Positions 25,475-33,831 are shown, numbered from the stretch's first letter. The stretch is DNA of 64,000 nt from AP-15 sp963733945 (GCA_963733945.1 CAVTFD010000046.1:1-64000); one strand, 5' to 3'. Notes: generated from the letters alone by a model not told the origin. Numbers and translations: made by a program.

Positions 25475-26356
25475 TCAGAAGGTTGCGCCCGATTGCAGCC
25501 AGTGGCGCACGATCTCCTCGCCGGTGGCGAACCAGACGCCGTCATGCGCGCGGATATATTTTAGCGCCGAGTCGAGCCCGGCGATGCGGTGCGGCACGCC
25601 GATCAGATAGGGGTGCAGGCAGATCGCCATGACCCGGCCCGACTGCGCGCCTTCAGCATAGAGCGTGTCGAACTGGCGGCGAATCATCGCCTCGAACTCG
25701 CCGATCGTGCCGTTCCGGTAATTGAAGTGCGGCGCGTCGTTGATCTCGTAGGAATAGGGGATCGAGACCAGCGGCTTGCCGGCGATATCCATCAAATAAG
25801 GCTGGTCGTCATTGACCCAGTCGGCGACGTAGAGACAGCCCTCCTCGGTGAGGAAGTCGAGCGTGTGCCAGGTCTCGGCGAGGCCGGACCCAAGCCAGCC
25901 GAGCGGCTTTTTGCCGGTCATCTCGGCGATGCGCGACAGCGTGCGGGCGATCGTGCGCCGTTCCTCCTCGGGGCTCAACGCGTCGAGCCATACGCTGTTC
26001 GTCTGGTTGTGGCCGAGGATCTCCCAGCCGAGCTCGATCGCGGCGCGGACGATCTGCGGGTGATGGTCGCAGATGTCGCTGTTGAGGGTCGGGCTGGCGC
26101 GGACACCGTGCCTGCTGAGCACATCCATGATCCGCCAGATGCCGGCCCGGTTGCCGTAATCCCGTTGCGCCCAGGCCCGCACTGACGGCGGATTGCCGGC
26201 GGGTATGCCAGGATGGCCGGAAATACCCTTGGTCAACGGAAAGAACTCGATATTGGGGATGACCCACACCGCCAGCCGAGCGCCGCCCGGCCATTCGAGC
26301 TTGGGCCGGTCGTTGATCGGCGTGTACGGAAACGGGCCATAGTCGCGCGGCTGCAT
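25475..26356 (-). CDS. Polysaccharide deacetylase-family hydrolase (allantoinase PuuE-like)
   Basis: 293 residues. The NodB-homology barrel is recognisable from LAVWVIPNIEFFPL, then RIMDVLSRHGVRASPTLN, GWEILGHNQTNSVWL and PYSYEINDAPHFNYRNG. The shape fits the PuuE/allantoinase-like subgroup of cytoplasmic deacetylase-fold proteins, which lack a signal peptide and act on C-N bonds of small molecules, not on polysaccharide. SGRVMAICLHPYLIGVPHRI carries the conserved His of the C-terminal motif. The exact substrate is unclear because no purine-degradation gene is adjacent. Confidence 0.82.
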   Translation of the reverse strand: MQPRDYGPFPYTPINDRPKLEWPGGARLAVWVIPNIEFFPLTKGISGHPGIPAGNPPSVRAWAQRDYGNRAGIWRIMDVLSRHGVRASPTLNSDICDHHPQIVRAAIELGWEILGHNQTNSVWLDALSPEEERRTIARTLSRIAEMTGKKPLGWLGSGLAETWHTLDFLTEEGCLYVADWVNDDQPYLMDIAGKPLVSIPYSYEINDAPHFNYRNGTIGEFEAMIRRQFDTLYAEGAQSGRVMAICLHPYLIGVPHRIAGLDSALKYIRAHDGVWFATGEEIVRHWLQSGATF

Positions 26357-26376
26357 GACACCGCCCTCTTTACAGG

Positions 26377-26859
26377 ATGGGGAGACAGAGCTTGCCAGAA
26401 ATCACGCCGGAAATCTCGTCCGAATGGCGGCGTTTCGAGCAACTGTCGGCGCAGAAACTCTACGACGTCCTGCGATTCCGCCAGGACATCTTCGTCGTCG
26501 AGCAGGGATCGCCTTATCCCGACCTCGACGGCCTCGACCAGACCGCACGGCATCTGCTGCTGCATGAAGCGGGCGTGCTCGGCGGCTATCTCCGCTTGGC
26601 GCCGATGCCCGGGCCGCCACCGTTAGTCAGCCTGGGCCGGGTGGCGCTTGCCCCGCATCTGCGAGGGCGCGGGCTGGGACGGATATTAATGAAGCGCGCC
26701 CTGGGCCTGCGTCGGGACGAATACCCGGGGCGGCCAATAGTACTGCGCGCGCAGCGCCATCTGGTGCCGTTTTACGAGGGATTCGGCTTTGCGGTGACGT
26801 CCGAGCCCTTCGACGATTTCGGGGTCACGCATGTCGAGATGATGTTGCTGCGTAGCTAA
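26377..26859 (+). CDS. GNAT family N-acetyltransferase, ElaA-like
   Basis: 160 residues from ATG 26377, or 155 from TTG 26392, which has the better-spaced GGGGAG. The ElaA pattern is clear: LRFRQDIFVVEQGSPYPDLD (about 33-52), then LLLHEAGVLGGYLRLAP, the acetyl-CoA P-loop-like segment VALAPHLRGRGLGRILMKRA (about 91-110) with R-G-R-G-L-G, and the terminal FYEGFGFAV. ElaA proteins are small acyltransferases of unknown substrate. It is transcribed divergently from the deacetylase gene with only 20 bp between starts. Confidence 0.88.
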   Translation: MGRQSLPEITPEISSEWRRFEQLSAQKLYDVLRFRQDIFVVEQGSPYPDLDGLDQTARHLLLHEAGVLGGYLRLAPMPGPPPLVSLGRVALAPHLRGRGLGRILMKRALGLRRDEYPGRPIVLRAQRHLVPFYEGFGFAVTSEPFDDFGVTHVEMMLLRS

Positions 26860-26892
26860 AATTTTTAGCCAAGTGTGACCTACTTCACACTT
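26855..26892. promoter_or_regulatory. Two adjacent inverted repeats
   Basis: GCTAAAA/TTTTAGC (26855-26869, overlapping the acetyltransferase stop) is followed by AAGTGTGA/TCACACTT (26871-26878 and 26885-26892, 6-base spacer). The first plus T-rich centre could end transcription of the acetyltransferase gene; the second, a perfect 8-bp dyad, looks like a regulator site ahead of the methyltransferase gene, though it is about 140 bp from that start. Confidence 0.45.
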
Positions 26893-27031
26893 AGCGGCCG
26901 ATTAGGTTCCCATGCTCACGGTTCGATGGCCGATCGGCCCCCCACGTCGGCGCTTGTCGTGCTCAGCGAGACCAGGCCGCACTGGGGCAAGACGTTAGAT
27001 CGCTGCATTTTAGCTCAGGGAGATTGGATAG

Positions 27032-28087
27032 ATGGTCGACGACGCCAAGTTACATCAGTTTGTCGGGCAGATGCTGTCCGACCTCGGTGGCGCCGCCAGC
27101 GTCGCGCTGGTGCGGATCGGCGACGCGCTGGGCCTCTACAAGACCTTACATCAACGAGGCGCGATGACGGTAGCCGAGCTCGCCGCCGCAGCCGCGGTAA
27201 ATCAGCGCTATCTGCGTGAGTGGCTGTCGCATCAGGCGGCTTCGAACTACGTCTCCTATGACCCGGCGACGCAGAAATTCAGATTGCCGGAGGAACAGGC
27301 AATGGTGTTCGCGATCGAGGACAGCCCGGTTTACATGGCCGGCGCGTTCGAAGTGATGGCAGCCATGCTCGAGAACCAAGCGAAGGTCGAGCCGGCGTTC
27401 AAGATCGGCGGCGGCGTGGCGTGGGGAGATCAGGCCGGCTGCCTGTTCTGCGCGACGGCGCGTTTTTTCCGCCCCGGTTACCACAACAATCTCGTCGGTA
27501 ACTGGCTGCCGGCGCTCGACGGCGTCGTCGATAAATTGCAGCGCGGTGCGAAGGTCGCCGATGTTGGCTGCGGCCACGGCTGGTCGACCGTGCTGATGGC
27601 GAAGGCGTTCCCGAAATCGCAGTTCATCGGCTATGACTATCACCCAAGCTCGATCGAGCACGCCCAAGCCCATGCGCGCGACCATGGCGTTGCTGCGAAC
27701 ACACGGTTCGAGGTCGGCACGGCGAAGGATTACCCGGAAAAAGACTTCGATCTTGTCGCCTTCTTCGACTGCCTGCACGACATGGGCGATCCCGCGGGGG
27801 CGGCCGCGCACGTCCGGCAATCCTTGAAATCGGACGGCTCGTGGATGATCGTTGAGCCGATGGCCGGCGACCGGCTCGAAGACAATCTGAACCCGGTTGG
27901 CCGGATCTACTACGCCGCCTCCACGATGGTGTGCGTGCCGACCTCGCTGTCGCAGGAAGTGGGCATGGCACTCGGCGCGCAAGCCGGCGAGGCGAGGTTG
28001 CGCGAGGTCATCACCGCCGGCGGCTTCCGCAATGTCCGCCGCGCCACCGAAACGCCGTTCAACATGATCCTGGAAGCGCGGGCTTAG
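27032..28087 (+). CDS. Class I SAM-dependent methyltransferase with winged-helix N-terminal domain
   Basis: 351 residues. Residues about 20-95 form the winged-helix dimerisation-type domain of O-methyltransferases (VRIGDALGLYKTLHQRGAMT, then VAELAAAAAVNQRYLREWL). The catalytic domain starts with motif I VADVGCGHGWSTVLMA (175-190), then IGYDYHPSSIE and the acidic loop FDLVAFFDCLHDMGDP. It resembles the family of small-molecule methyltransferases with an Rv2258c-like layout. ATG 27032 follows CAGGGAG. No pathway neighbours; the acceptor is unknown. Confidence 0.88.
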   Translation: MVDDAKLHQFVGQMLSDLGGAASVALVRIGDALGLYKTLHQRGAMTVAELAAAAAVNQRYLREWLSHQAASNYVSYDPATQKFRLPEEQAMVFAIEDSPVYMAGAFEVMAAMLENQAKVEPAFKIGGGVAWGDQAGCLFCATARFFRPGYHNNLVGNWLPALDGVVDKLQRGAKVADVGCGHGWSTVLMAKAFPKSQFIGYDYHPSSIEHAQAHARDHGVAANTRFEVGTAKDYPEKDFDLVAFFDCLHDMGDPAGAAAHVRQSLKSDGSWMIVEPMAGDRLEDNLNPVGRIYYAASTMVCVPTSLSQEVGMALGAQAGEARLREVITAGGFRNVRRATETPFNMILEARA

Positions 28088-28245
28088 CGAGTTACCGTTC
28101 CCCGCAGGCGGCGACCGCTTCACCCGGCGGGACACGCGCTACCCGGTGGGCTCGCAAGACCGATAAACCCTTGCGGGCGGATCTGGTCGATAAACATTTT
28201 GCGCGGCAGCACGCCGCGGGTTTAGGCTGACCTGCATATCGCCGG

Positions 28246-28425
28246 CTGATCGCCACCCACGATCTCGACCTCGCCTGCCGCCTCGACCGCATCGTGGCGG
28301 GCGAAGACGGCGGCCTCAAGCCGGTCGACTAGCAGTCCCCGCTCACCGTGGTACGCGGCGATTCGCCTTGGGTGGCCAGCCACATTCAAAAGGTCGAATT
28401 CAGGCCGCTACCTCGGGACGAGTAA
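28246..28425 (+). pseudogene. Gene remnant, resembling an ABC transporter ATPase C-terminus (left copy)
   Basis: Reading from 28246 gives IATHDLDLACRLDRIVAGED, which looks like the switch/H-loop end of an ABC ATPase (T-H-D), then a TAG at 28330. The same frame continues in plausible coding sequence (TVVRGDSPWVASHIQKVEF) to TAA at 28423-28425. No Walker A, Q-loop or signature motif is upstream, so only the tail survives. The stretch 28276-28326 is similar to 30930-30985 on the other side of the restriction-modification cassette. The remainder of 28088-28245 and 28426-28536 shows no gene. Confidence 0.5.
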
Positions 28426-28536
28426 TTTGTTGACTGGGCCGCCATAAGGATGTACTGAACGAATCATGAACCTTGGTTCGTTCCGCAGACGCGCGCAAGA
28501 CCTGATAGGCTGGCTGCCGATCGTGACTGTCAGCAG

Positions 28537-28962
28537 ATGGACCGCCTATCTCAGAGACAACGCAGCGCCCTCATGTCGCGAATTGGGCCGCGCGACACTG
28601 CTCCAGAAATGCGCGTCCGACGGTTGCTGCACAGGCTGGGTTACCGGTATCGGCTACACGTTGGGTCTCTGCCCGGTAAGCCAGATCTGGTATTCCCCTG
28701 GAGGCATCTCATACTATTCGTGCATGGGTGCTACTGGCACAGACATCCAGGTTGTCCGAGGGCGTTCTTGCCGAAATCCCGTGTCGAATTCTGGGATCGA
28801 AAGTTCACTGCTACCTGCGCTCGGGACGCTCGGGTACAGCACGAACTTGAGACCGACGGATGGCAAGTCATGATTGTATGGGAGTGTGAGACCACACGTC
28901 TGGAAGAGCTTTCCGGCAGACTGGTGGAGTTCCTCGGGCCACCCAGAAACGCCTCGCAATAG
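28537..28962 (+). CDS. vsr: Very short patch repair endonuclease
   Basis: 141 residues, standard Vsr size. It nicks 5' of the T in T:G mismatches that arise when 5-methylcytosine deaminates, directing repair by DNA polymerase I. The N-terminus has SALMSRIGPRDTAPEMRVRR; the catalytic core PGKPDLVFP and LFVHGCYWHRHPGC gives Asp50, His63 and His68, matching Asp51, His64 and His69 of the E. coli enzyme, along with the zinc-site Cys65 and His70. The C-terminal VIWECE strand is present. It sits 10 bp upstream of the cytosine methyltransferase whose mutagenic by-product it repairs. Confidence 0.95.
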   Translation: MDRLSQRQRSALMSRIGPRDTAPEMRVRRLLHRLGYRYRLHVGSLPGKPDLVFPWRHLILFVHGCYWHRHPGCPRAFLPKSRVEFWDRKFTATCARDARVQHELETDGWQVMIVWECETTRLEELSGRLVEFLGPPRNASQ

Positions 28963-28972
28963 GGGAGAGACC

Positions 28973-30226
28973 ATGTTTAGAGAGAGGGGGACCGCTGCGC
29001 GCGGAACGGACACGCCATGGTATCGTGGATGGGAGCTTACAGATACGGAGCGGGCTGTCTTCCGAGCGACAACGCTTGCCTCGCAAGCCGCGAAACGAAG
29101 GGCGATCAATGGTGAATGCGATCGACCGAAACACCCAATAAATCGCCCGCGATTGGATCCGTGCGCGTTAATGCCGCTCATAGCACAGAACGACCTTCGA
29201 GCATTATCGCTGTTCAGCGGCGGCGGGGGCCTGGATATCGGCTTTGACCGCGCCGGCTTTAGACATGTTGCGTCGTACGAAGTCCTTAACGAAGCCGCAC
29301 AAGTGTTAAGAAAAGCCAAGCCGCACTGGCGTGTATTTGGCGGCGAAGAAGGAGACGTTAAAAGCACCGACTGGTCGCAATATCGCGACGCGGTGGACGT
29401 TCTCCACGGCGGTCCGCCATGTCAGCCCTTTAGTCATGCTGGCCGCAGGAATGGATCGAATGATGTGCGCGACCTGATCCCGGAATTTGTCCGCGCAATA
29501 CGAGAAATAAGTCCCTCCGCTTTCGTTTTCGAAAACGTCCTAGGCCTACGTACCAGTCAGTTCTCTGATTACATCCGGCGAATTCTGGTCGAGCCACTCG
29601 CTAAGATCTATCATCTCGATTCCTTTTGTCTTGATGCCGCAGACTTCGGCCTACCCCAGCGACGCCGTCGAGTGTTCTTTGTCGGGTTTCGCGATTCGGC
29701 CACCGCGGCCCTATTCGCGCCGCCACCGCCGACCCATTGTCACGCCGAGCTGATCGGACGGAAAAGAGATTGGAGCCTGCCCAGAACAATGGGCGTCCGC
29801 GAAGCGCTTGGCCTGCCCCACATCGGCTTTGACGGCTTGGCGCCGACGATGCGGAGCGGGTTGACCGGACCGCGTCATACAACGAGTATCCTCAACTCGG
29901 TAACAGCACTGAAGGTCTGGAACCAGCTACAGATCTGGCCCAACGGAGTATCACCCACCAGGGAGTTTGCGAGCGCATATATCGTGAAGAATGGTCACTT
30001 CCGCTTGTCTCTCCCAGATTGCATGGTGATCCAAGGCTTCCCAAGAGATTGGCCGATCGGTAGACCCGTGTACTTCGCGTTGGGCGTTCTCGGAAATGCG
30101 GTGGCACCACCTATGGCCTATCATTTGGCACTTGCGGTCTCGGCAGCAGCGTTGAAGCGAGCCAATCTCTCACGAGCGCACGCAGTCGAACCGCGTAATC
30201 GCTCTCTATTGTCGGCCAGTTGGTAA
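28973..30226 (+). CDS. DNA (cytosine-5-)methyltransferase of a type II R-M system
   Basis: 417 residues from ATG 28973 behind GGGGAGAG. Conserved C5-MTase motifs in order: I ALSLFSGGGGLDIGFDRAGF (about 77-96; SAM), IV GGPPCQPFSHAGRR with nucleophile Cys150, VI FVFENVLGL (Glu187), VIII LPQRRRRVFFVGF, then a variable target-recognition region, and X GNAVAPPMAYHLA near the end. An N-terminal extension of about 75 residues before motif I is unusual and may be regulatory or non-native. The target sequence cannot be read. Its 3' end overlaps the convergent nuclease gene by 116 bp. Confidence 0.93.
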   Translation: MFRERGTAARGTDTPWYRGWELTDTERAVFRATTLASQAAKRRAINGECDRPKHPINRPRLDPCALMPLIAQNDLRALSLFSGGGGLDIGFDRAGFRHVASYEVLNEAAQVLRKAKPHWRVFGGEEGDVKSTDWSQYRDAVDVLHGGPPCQPFSHAGRRNGSNDVRDLIPEFVRAIREISPSAFVFENVLGLRTSQFSDYIRRILVEPLAKIYHLDSFCLDAADFGLPQRRRRVFFVGFRDSATAALFAPPPPTHCHAELIGRKRDWSLPRTMGVREALGLPHIGFDGLAPTMRSGLTGPRHTTSILNSVTALKVWNQLQIWPNGVSPTREFASAYIVKNGHFRLSLPDCMVIQGFPRDWPIGRPVYFALGVLGNAVAPPMAYHLALAVSAAALKRANLSRAHAVEPRNRSLLSASW

Positions 30227-30824
30227 AATACGTGGCGGGGATGTGCGGATTATTTAGGGTTGCGCCTCGTTTCATCACATACTTCGCCCTATCCCTGAAG
30301 ATCTCTAGCATGCGGGGGTAGCTGTAACCATCCGGCCGATCCATACGAGTCTGATATTGCGCAACGGTATATTGATTCTTGTGAAGCTTTCGCGCGTCGG
30401 AAATTGTGTAGAAAAGCTTCTCCCCGATAATCCGAAACATTACCTCTCTGGTGATCAGGTCTGGAATCAGTTCTGCCATCTCAAAGTCAACACGAATATA
30501 TTCCCAAACTCGGTCAATCCACTCCTTCATTGCGTCGGGAGATCCGTACTTGCACGACAGTAGGTCGAGTTCATCGTAGATGCCAACAATCCAATGCTTT
30601 CCGCGCCATTTTGAAATGTGGTCGGGTCCAAGATCCCGGACTGTGCTGACGCTTCCACCTCCTGTAGTAACGGACTTGAGTTCAAACTCGATGATTTGTC
30701 CGTCGACAGAGAGCAGCGCATCCGTTCCGTGTCGAGATCGGTTAGCCGGCCGGGCAAGGTTGAACAAATCGACCAGCCGATTTTCCCGGACATCATCCTG
30801 TGCAACTCGTCGCGTCCGCGGCAC
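30111..30824 (-). CDS. Probable restriction endonuclease, PD-(D/E)xK fold
   Basis: 237 residues from GTG 30824, chosen because AAGGGGG lies upstream and because sequence beyond about 30915 is antisense to a gene remnant and reads as Arg/Ser-rich nonsense. A nuclease-core pattern is visible: GTDALLSVDGQIIEFELKSV, giving Asp35 then Glu48-Leu-Lys50, the usual D...ExK arrangement, followed by KHWIVGIYDELD. The rest is not recognised, as expected for fast-evolving type II enzymes. It is convergent with, and overlaps, the cytosine methyltransferase gene, which strongly suggests the cognate nuclease. Lower GC than the chromosomal flanks supports acquisition. Confidence 0.72.
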   Translation of the reverse strand: MPRTRRVAQDDVRENRLVDLFNLARPANRSRHGTDALLSVDGQIIEFELKSVTTGGGSVSTVRDLGPDHISKWRGKHWIVGIYDELDLLSCKYGSPDAMKEWIDRVWEYIRVDFEMAELIPDLITREVMFRIIGEKLFYTISDARKLHKNQYTVAQYQTRMDRPDGYSYPRMLEIFRDRAKYVMKRGATLNNPHIPATYFTNWPTIESDYAVRLRALVRDWLASTLLPRPQVPNDRP

Positions 30825-30929
30825 CGCGATCCCCCTTGTCTCCAGGATCGCAGAATGGAAACGACGCGGCAATCTGGACAGATGTTCTTCGGCAGCCGTT
30901 GGCGACGAGCACACCGACAATCTCTGCCC

Positions 30930-30985
30930 TCGCCGCCTCGACCGCATCCTGGCGCTCGAAGACGACCGCCTCAAACCGATCGCCA
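30930..30985 (+). pseudogene. Gene remnant similar to 28276-28326 (right copy)
   Basis: Plus-strand reading RRLDRILALEDDRLKPIA parallels CRLDRIVAGEDGGLKPVD of the left remnant, and about 45 of 53 DNA positions agree. It lies just outside the restriction nuclease gene, in the same orientation as the left copy. The two could be a duplicated insertion target or two decayed paralogous ABC ATPase tails. No intact domain is present. Confidence 0.5.
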
Positions 30986-31014
30986 GGCGCGCTAAGACGG
31001 CATCGCGTCGGCGG

Positions 31015-31914
31015 CTATTCGGCTGCGGCCGCGACCTGCTGTTGTTCCGCCGCGGTCGCGAAAAACCGCCGGCCGGCAGCGCGCTGGTTCTCGTAGATCG
31101 AGCCTTGATACTCGGCCGGGGGCAATGGCAGGCGGACCGGCACCGGGGCAAGGCGCGGCATCAAGGTCGGCTCGCCGGCGAGCAGCAACTCGTCGAATTT
31201 CTCGATCCCATCTTTGAAGCCGAGCAATGGCCAGGCGTCGGCGGCGCGATATTGGAACAGCAGAAACCGGCGTTCCTTGCCTGAGAAATTGGTCGCCGAG
31301 CCGTGCACCGCGCGCACATGGTGCACCGTGATCGAGCCGGCTTTGCCGAGACACGGCGCCGCCCGCGAAATGCCGATATCGCACGCGTTGGGGTCGATCG
31401 CGCCGCAAAACCGTCCGTCGGGGCCGTGATGGTCATAGATCGGGCCCCGGTGGCTGCCGGGCACCACCATCATCGGCCCATTCTCCGTCTCGCAATCGTC
31501 GAGCATGATTCCGACCGCGGCGAGGTCCTCGTTGGTATGCGGATAGAACGCCCAATCCTGGTGCCATTCGATCGGCGCGCCGTAGCCGGCCGATTTCATG
31601 TTCAGCTTGCCGGTGTCAAAGCGCACCGTGCCCCACAAATCCTTCAGCACCGCGACGATTTTCGGATGGCGGGCGGCCCGCGCGTATTCGGGGTGATGAA
31701 GATGCGGGGTCTTGATCCGCCGCACCCGCGGCTCGGCTGCGGAATGCGAGTCCTCGAGGTCGTAAATATCGTTGTTGGCGGCGACCGACCGCGCGCCCTG
31801 CACGAACCCGTCGGTGACTCGGCGCAGAGCCTCCACCTCACCTGACGTCAGGATATCGGGAAGCACGACGAACCCGTCGCGCCGATAGGCGGCGAGGGTG
31901 GTTTCTGAAAGCAT
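31015..31914 (-). CDS. Phytanoyl-CoA dioxygenase (PhyH) family protein
   Basis: 299 residues from ATG 31914, behind the strong site TTTAGGAGG. Fe(II)/2-oxoglutarate oxygenase fold: facial triad His118-x-Asp120 (IEWHQDWAFYPH) and His204 (VRAVHGSATNFS), with the 2-oxoglutarate-binding Arg in GKERRFLLFQYRA. PhyH-family enzymes hydroxylate lipids, secondary metabolites or phosphonates, so function cannot be narrowed. Low-similarity flanks are the R-M remnant on one side and the divergent Rid gene on the other, 182 bp between starts. Confidence 0.9.
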   Translation of the reverse strand: MLSETTLAAYRRDGFVVLPDILTSGEVEALRRVTDGFVQGARSVAANNDIYDLEDSHSAAEPRVRRIKTPHLHHPEYARAARHPKIVAVLKDLWGTVRFDTGKLNMKSAGYGAPIEWHQDWAFYPHTNEDLAAVGIMLDDCETENGPMMVVPGSHRGPIYDHHGPDGRFCGAIDPNACDIGISRAAPCLGKAGSITVHHVRAVHGSATNFSGKERRFLLFQYRAADAWPLLGFKDGIEKFDELLLAGEPTLMPRLAPVPVRLPLPPAEYQGSIYENQRAAGRRFFATAAEQQQVAAAAE

Positions 31915-32096
31915 TGTTCCTCCTAAAGGGGGGCGCAACCGTCGCCCCGAATTGCTGACCCCCGCGCCGGGATTTGTCAACCGCCAGCGCCAACCGCCAG
32001 GTGTGCGAAACCCGCCGGTGGGCTCGGCCGGCCGTCGAGGTGCTTTTCAGCCGCTTTGGCGGGGGACTAAGCTGAGGCTCTTTAAGGGAGCAGCCC

Positions 32097-32480
32097 ATGA
32101 GCAATATTACGCGCGCCACGAGTTCCGAAGTGCCCGAGCCGCAACCCGGCACCTGGTCGAACTGCTTGGTGGCGGGCGGCTTTGCCTATGTTGCCGGCAT
32201 GACCGCGCGGGGCAGCGAGGCCGCCGGCGACGAATACGTCCAGGCCAAGGCTATCTTCACCAAGATCCGCCATCTGGTCGAGGCTGCCGGCGGCACCATG
32301 GCCGATGTCATGAAGGTCACGATCTTCGTCACCGATATCACCCAGCGCGAAAAGGTGTGGCAGGCCCGCCGCGAATTCTTCACCGGCAACTTTCCGGCCT
32401 CGACCCTGGTGCAGGTGGCGGCACTGGCCGCCCCTTCGCTGAAGGTCGAAATCGACGCGGTTGCGCATATCGGGCCTTAG
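32097..32480 (+). CDS. RidA/YjgF/UK114 family protein, non-archetypal subgroup
   Basis: 127 residues from ATG 32097 (AAGGGAGCAG upstream). Family elements: CLVAGGFAYVAGMTARGS, AKAIFTKIRHLVEAAGGTMA, then DVMKVTIFVTDI and the terminal strand LKVEIDAVAHIGP. RidA deaminates reactive enamines/imines formed by PLP enzymes, needing an Arg near residue 105 (FPARS in E. coli). Here that position reads FPASTLVQVA, so the catalytic Arg is Ser. That places it with Rid subgroups without known imine deaminase activity. It may be co-transcribed with the monooxygenase gene that begins 43 bp later. Confidence 0.88.
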   Translation: MSNITRATSSEVPEPQPGTWSNCLVAGGFAYVAGMTARGSEAAGDEYVQAKAIFTKIRHLVEAAGGTMADVMKVTIFVTDITQREKVWQARREFFTGNFPASTLVQVAALAAPSLKVEIDAVAHIGP

Positions 32481-32523
32481 CCGGGGCTGACCGGCCAGCA
32501 AGCGCCAACCGAGGATGAGGCCC

Positions 32524-33831
32524 ATGCAACGGCAGATGCACCTGAACCTGTTCATCCACAGCCGCGGACACCATGAGGCGTCATGGCGGCATCCGGACTC
32601 CTCGCCACTGGCACTGACCGATATCCGCTATTACCAGAATCTGGCGCAGCGAGCCGAGGCAGCCCTGTTCGACTCGATCTTCTTCGCCGACCAGCTGGCG
32701 CTTGGCGGGGATGTGGCGCAGGCCGCGCGCACCTGGCTAGAGCCCATCACCGTGCTGGCGGCGATTGCCGTCTCGACCAGCCGTATCGGGCTGATCGCGA
32801 CGGCCTCGACCACTTATACCGAGCCGTTCAACCTGGCGCGCCAATTCGCCTCGATCGACCACATCAGCAATGGCCGCGCCGCCTGGAACATCGTCACCTC
32901 CTGGCTCGCCATCGCGGCGCGTAATTTCGGCGGCGCCGGCCAGGTCAGCCACGCCGACCGCTATGCCCGCGGCGAGGAATTTATGACCGTGGTCAAGGCA
33001 TTGTGGGATAGCTGGGCTGAGGACGCGGTCGTCGACGACCGAAAAACCGGCCAATACGCCAGGGCCGACCATATCCGGCCGATCAACCACCGCGGCGATT
33101 TCTATCAGGTGGTCGGGCCCTTAAACCTGCCGCGCTGCCCGCAAGGCCGGCCGGTGCTGGTCCAAGCGGGATCGTCCGACACCGGCCGCCGCTTTGCTGC
33201 GCGCCATGCCGACGCCGTCTTCACCGCGCATGTCGAAAAGGCAACGGCGCAGGAATTCTACGCCGATCTGAAGGCATTGGCGGCAGCCGAGGGGCGCAGC
33301 CCCGATCAGGTGCTGATCCTGCCCGGGCTCAACGCGATGATCGGCTCGACGGAAGCCGAAGCACAGCGCCTGGCCCGCGAGGTCAACGATCTGACTGACC
33401 CCGAGGTCGGGCGCAAGCGGCTCTCCAACCGGTTCGGCGGGCATGATTTCTCGCACCTGCCGCTCGACCGTCCGCTGTCGCCGGAGGACTTCCCCGACCC
33501 TGACACCGTCGAGGCCGCGCGCAGCCGGACCGAGGTGATCCTGAACCTGGTGCGCCGCGACCGGCTGACCCTTCGGCAATTGCTCGGCTACCTCGCTGGC
33601 GCCCGCGGCCATTACGTCGCCGCTGGCACCCCCGTGCAGATCGCCGATCTGATCGAGGACTGGTTTACCAGCGGCGCCGCCGACGGGTTTAACATCATGC
33701 CTCCCTTGCTGCCCTTGCAGCTCGAAATCTTCAGCACCGAGGTCATCCCGCTGCTACAGCGCCGCGGCCTGTTCCGCACCGAATACACCGGCACGACCCT
33801 ACGCGAGCACTACGGCCTCCCCCGAGTCTAA
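32524..33831 (+). CDS. LLM-class flavin-dependent monooxygenase (NtaA/SnaA/DszA group)
   Basis: 435 residues; ATG 32524 is preferred over ATG 32515 because GAGG at 32511-32514 is properly spaced. Bacterial luciferase-like TIM barrel of the NtaA group: MHLNLFIHSRGHHEASWRHP near the start, SIFFADQLALGGD, AWNIVTSWLAIAARNFGG (about 124-141) and VLVQAGSSDTGRRFAARHAD. These two-component enzymes oxidise substrates such as nitrilotriacetate, EDTA, dibenzothiophene sulfone or sulfonates using FMNH2 from a separate reductase. No flavin reductase is adjacent. The substrate is unknown. Confidence 0.88.
   Translation: MQRQMHLNLFIHSRGHHEASWRHPDSSPLALTDIRYYQNLAQRAEAALFDSIFFADQLALGGDVAQAARTWLEPITVLAAIAVSTSRIGLIATASTTYTEPFNLARQFASIDHISNGRAAWNIVTSWLAIAARNFGGAGQVSHADRYARGEEFMTVVKALWDSWAEDAVVDDRKTGQYARADHIRPINHRGDFYQVVGPLNLPRCPQGRPVLVQAGSSDTGRRFAARHADAVFTAHVEKATAQEFYADLKALAAAEGRSPDQVLILPGLNAMIGSTEAEAQRLAREVNDLTDPEVGRKRLSNRFGGHDFSHLPLDRPLSPEDFPDPDTVEAARSRTEVILNLVRRDRLTLRQLLGYLAGARGHYVAAGTPVQIADLIEDWFTSGAADGFNIMPPLLPLQLEIFSTEVIPLLQRRGLFRTEYTGTTLREHYGLPRV

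Noticed and set aside
28466..28873. 135-codon ORF overlapping vsr in another frame
   Set aside because: Vsr in the alternative frame has all catalytic residues; this frame has no family match.
30825..31151. N-terminal extension of the restriction nuclease ORF
   Set aside because: Arg/Ser-rich and antisense to the right-hand gene remnant; GTG 30824 has a ribosome-binding site and gives a sensible N-terminus.
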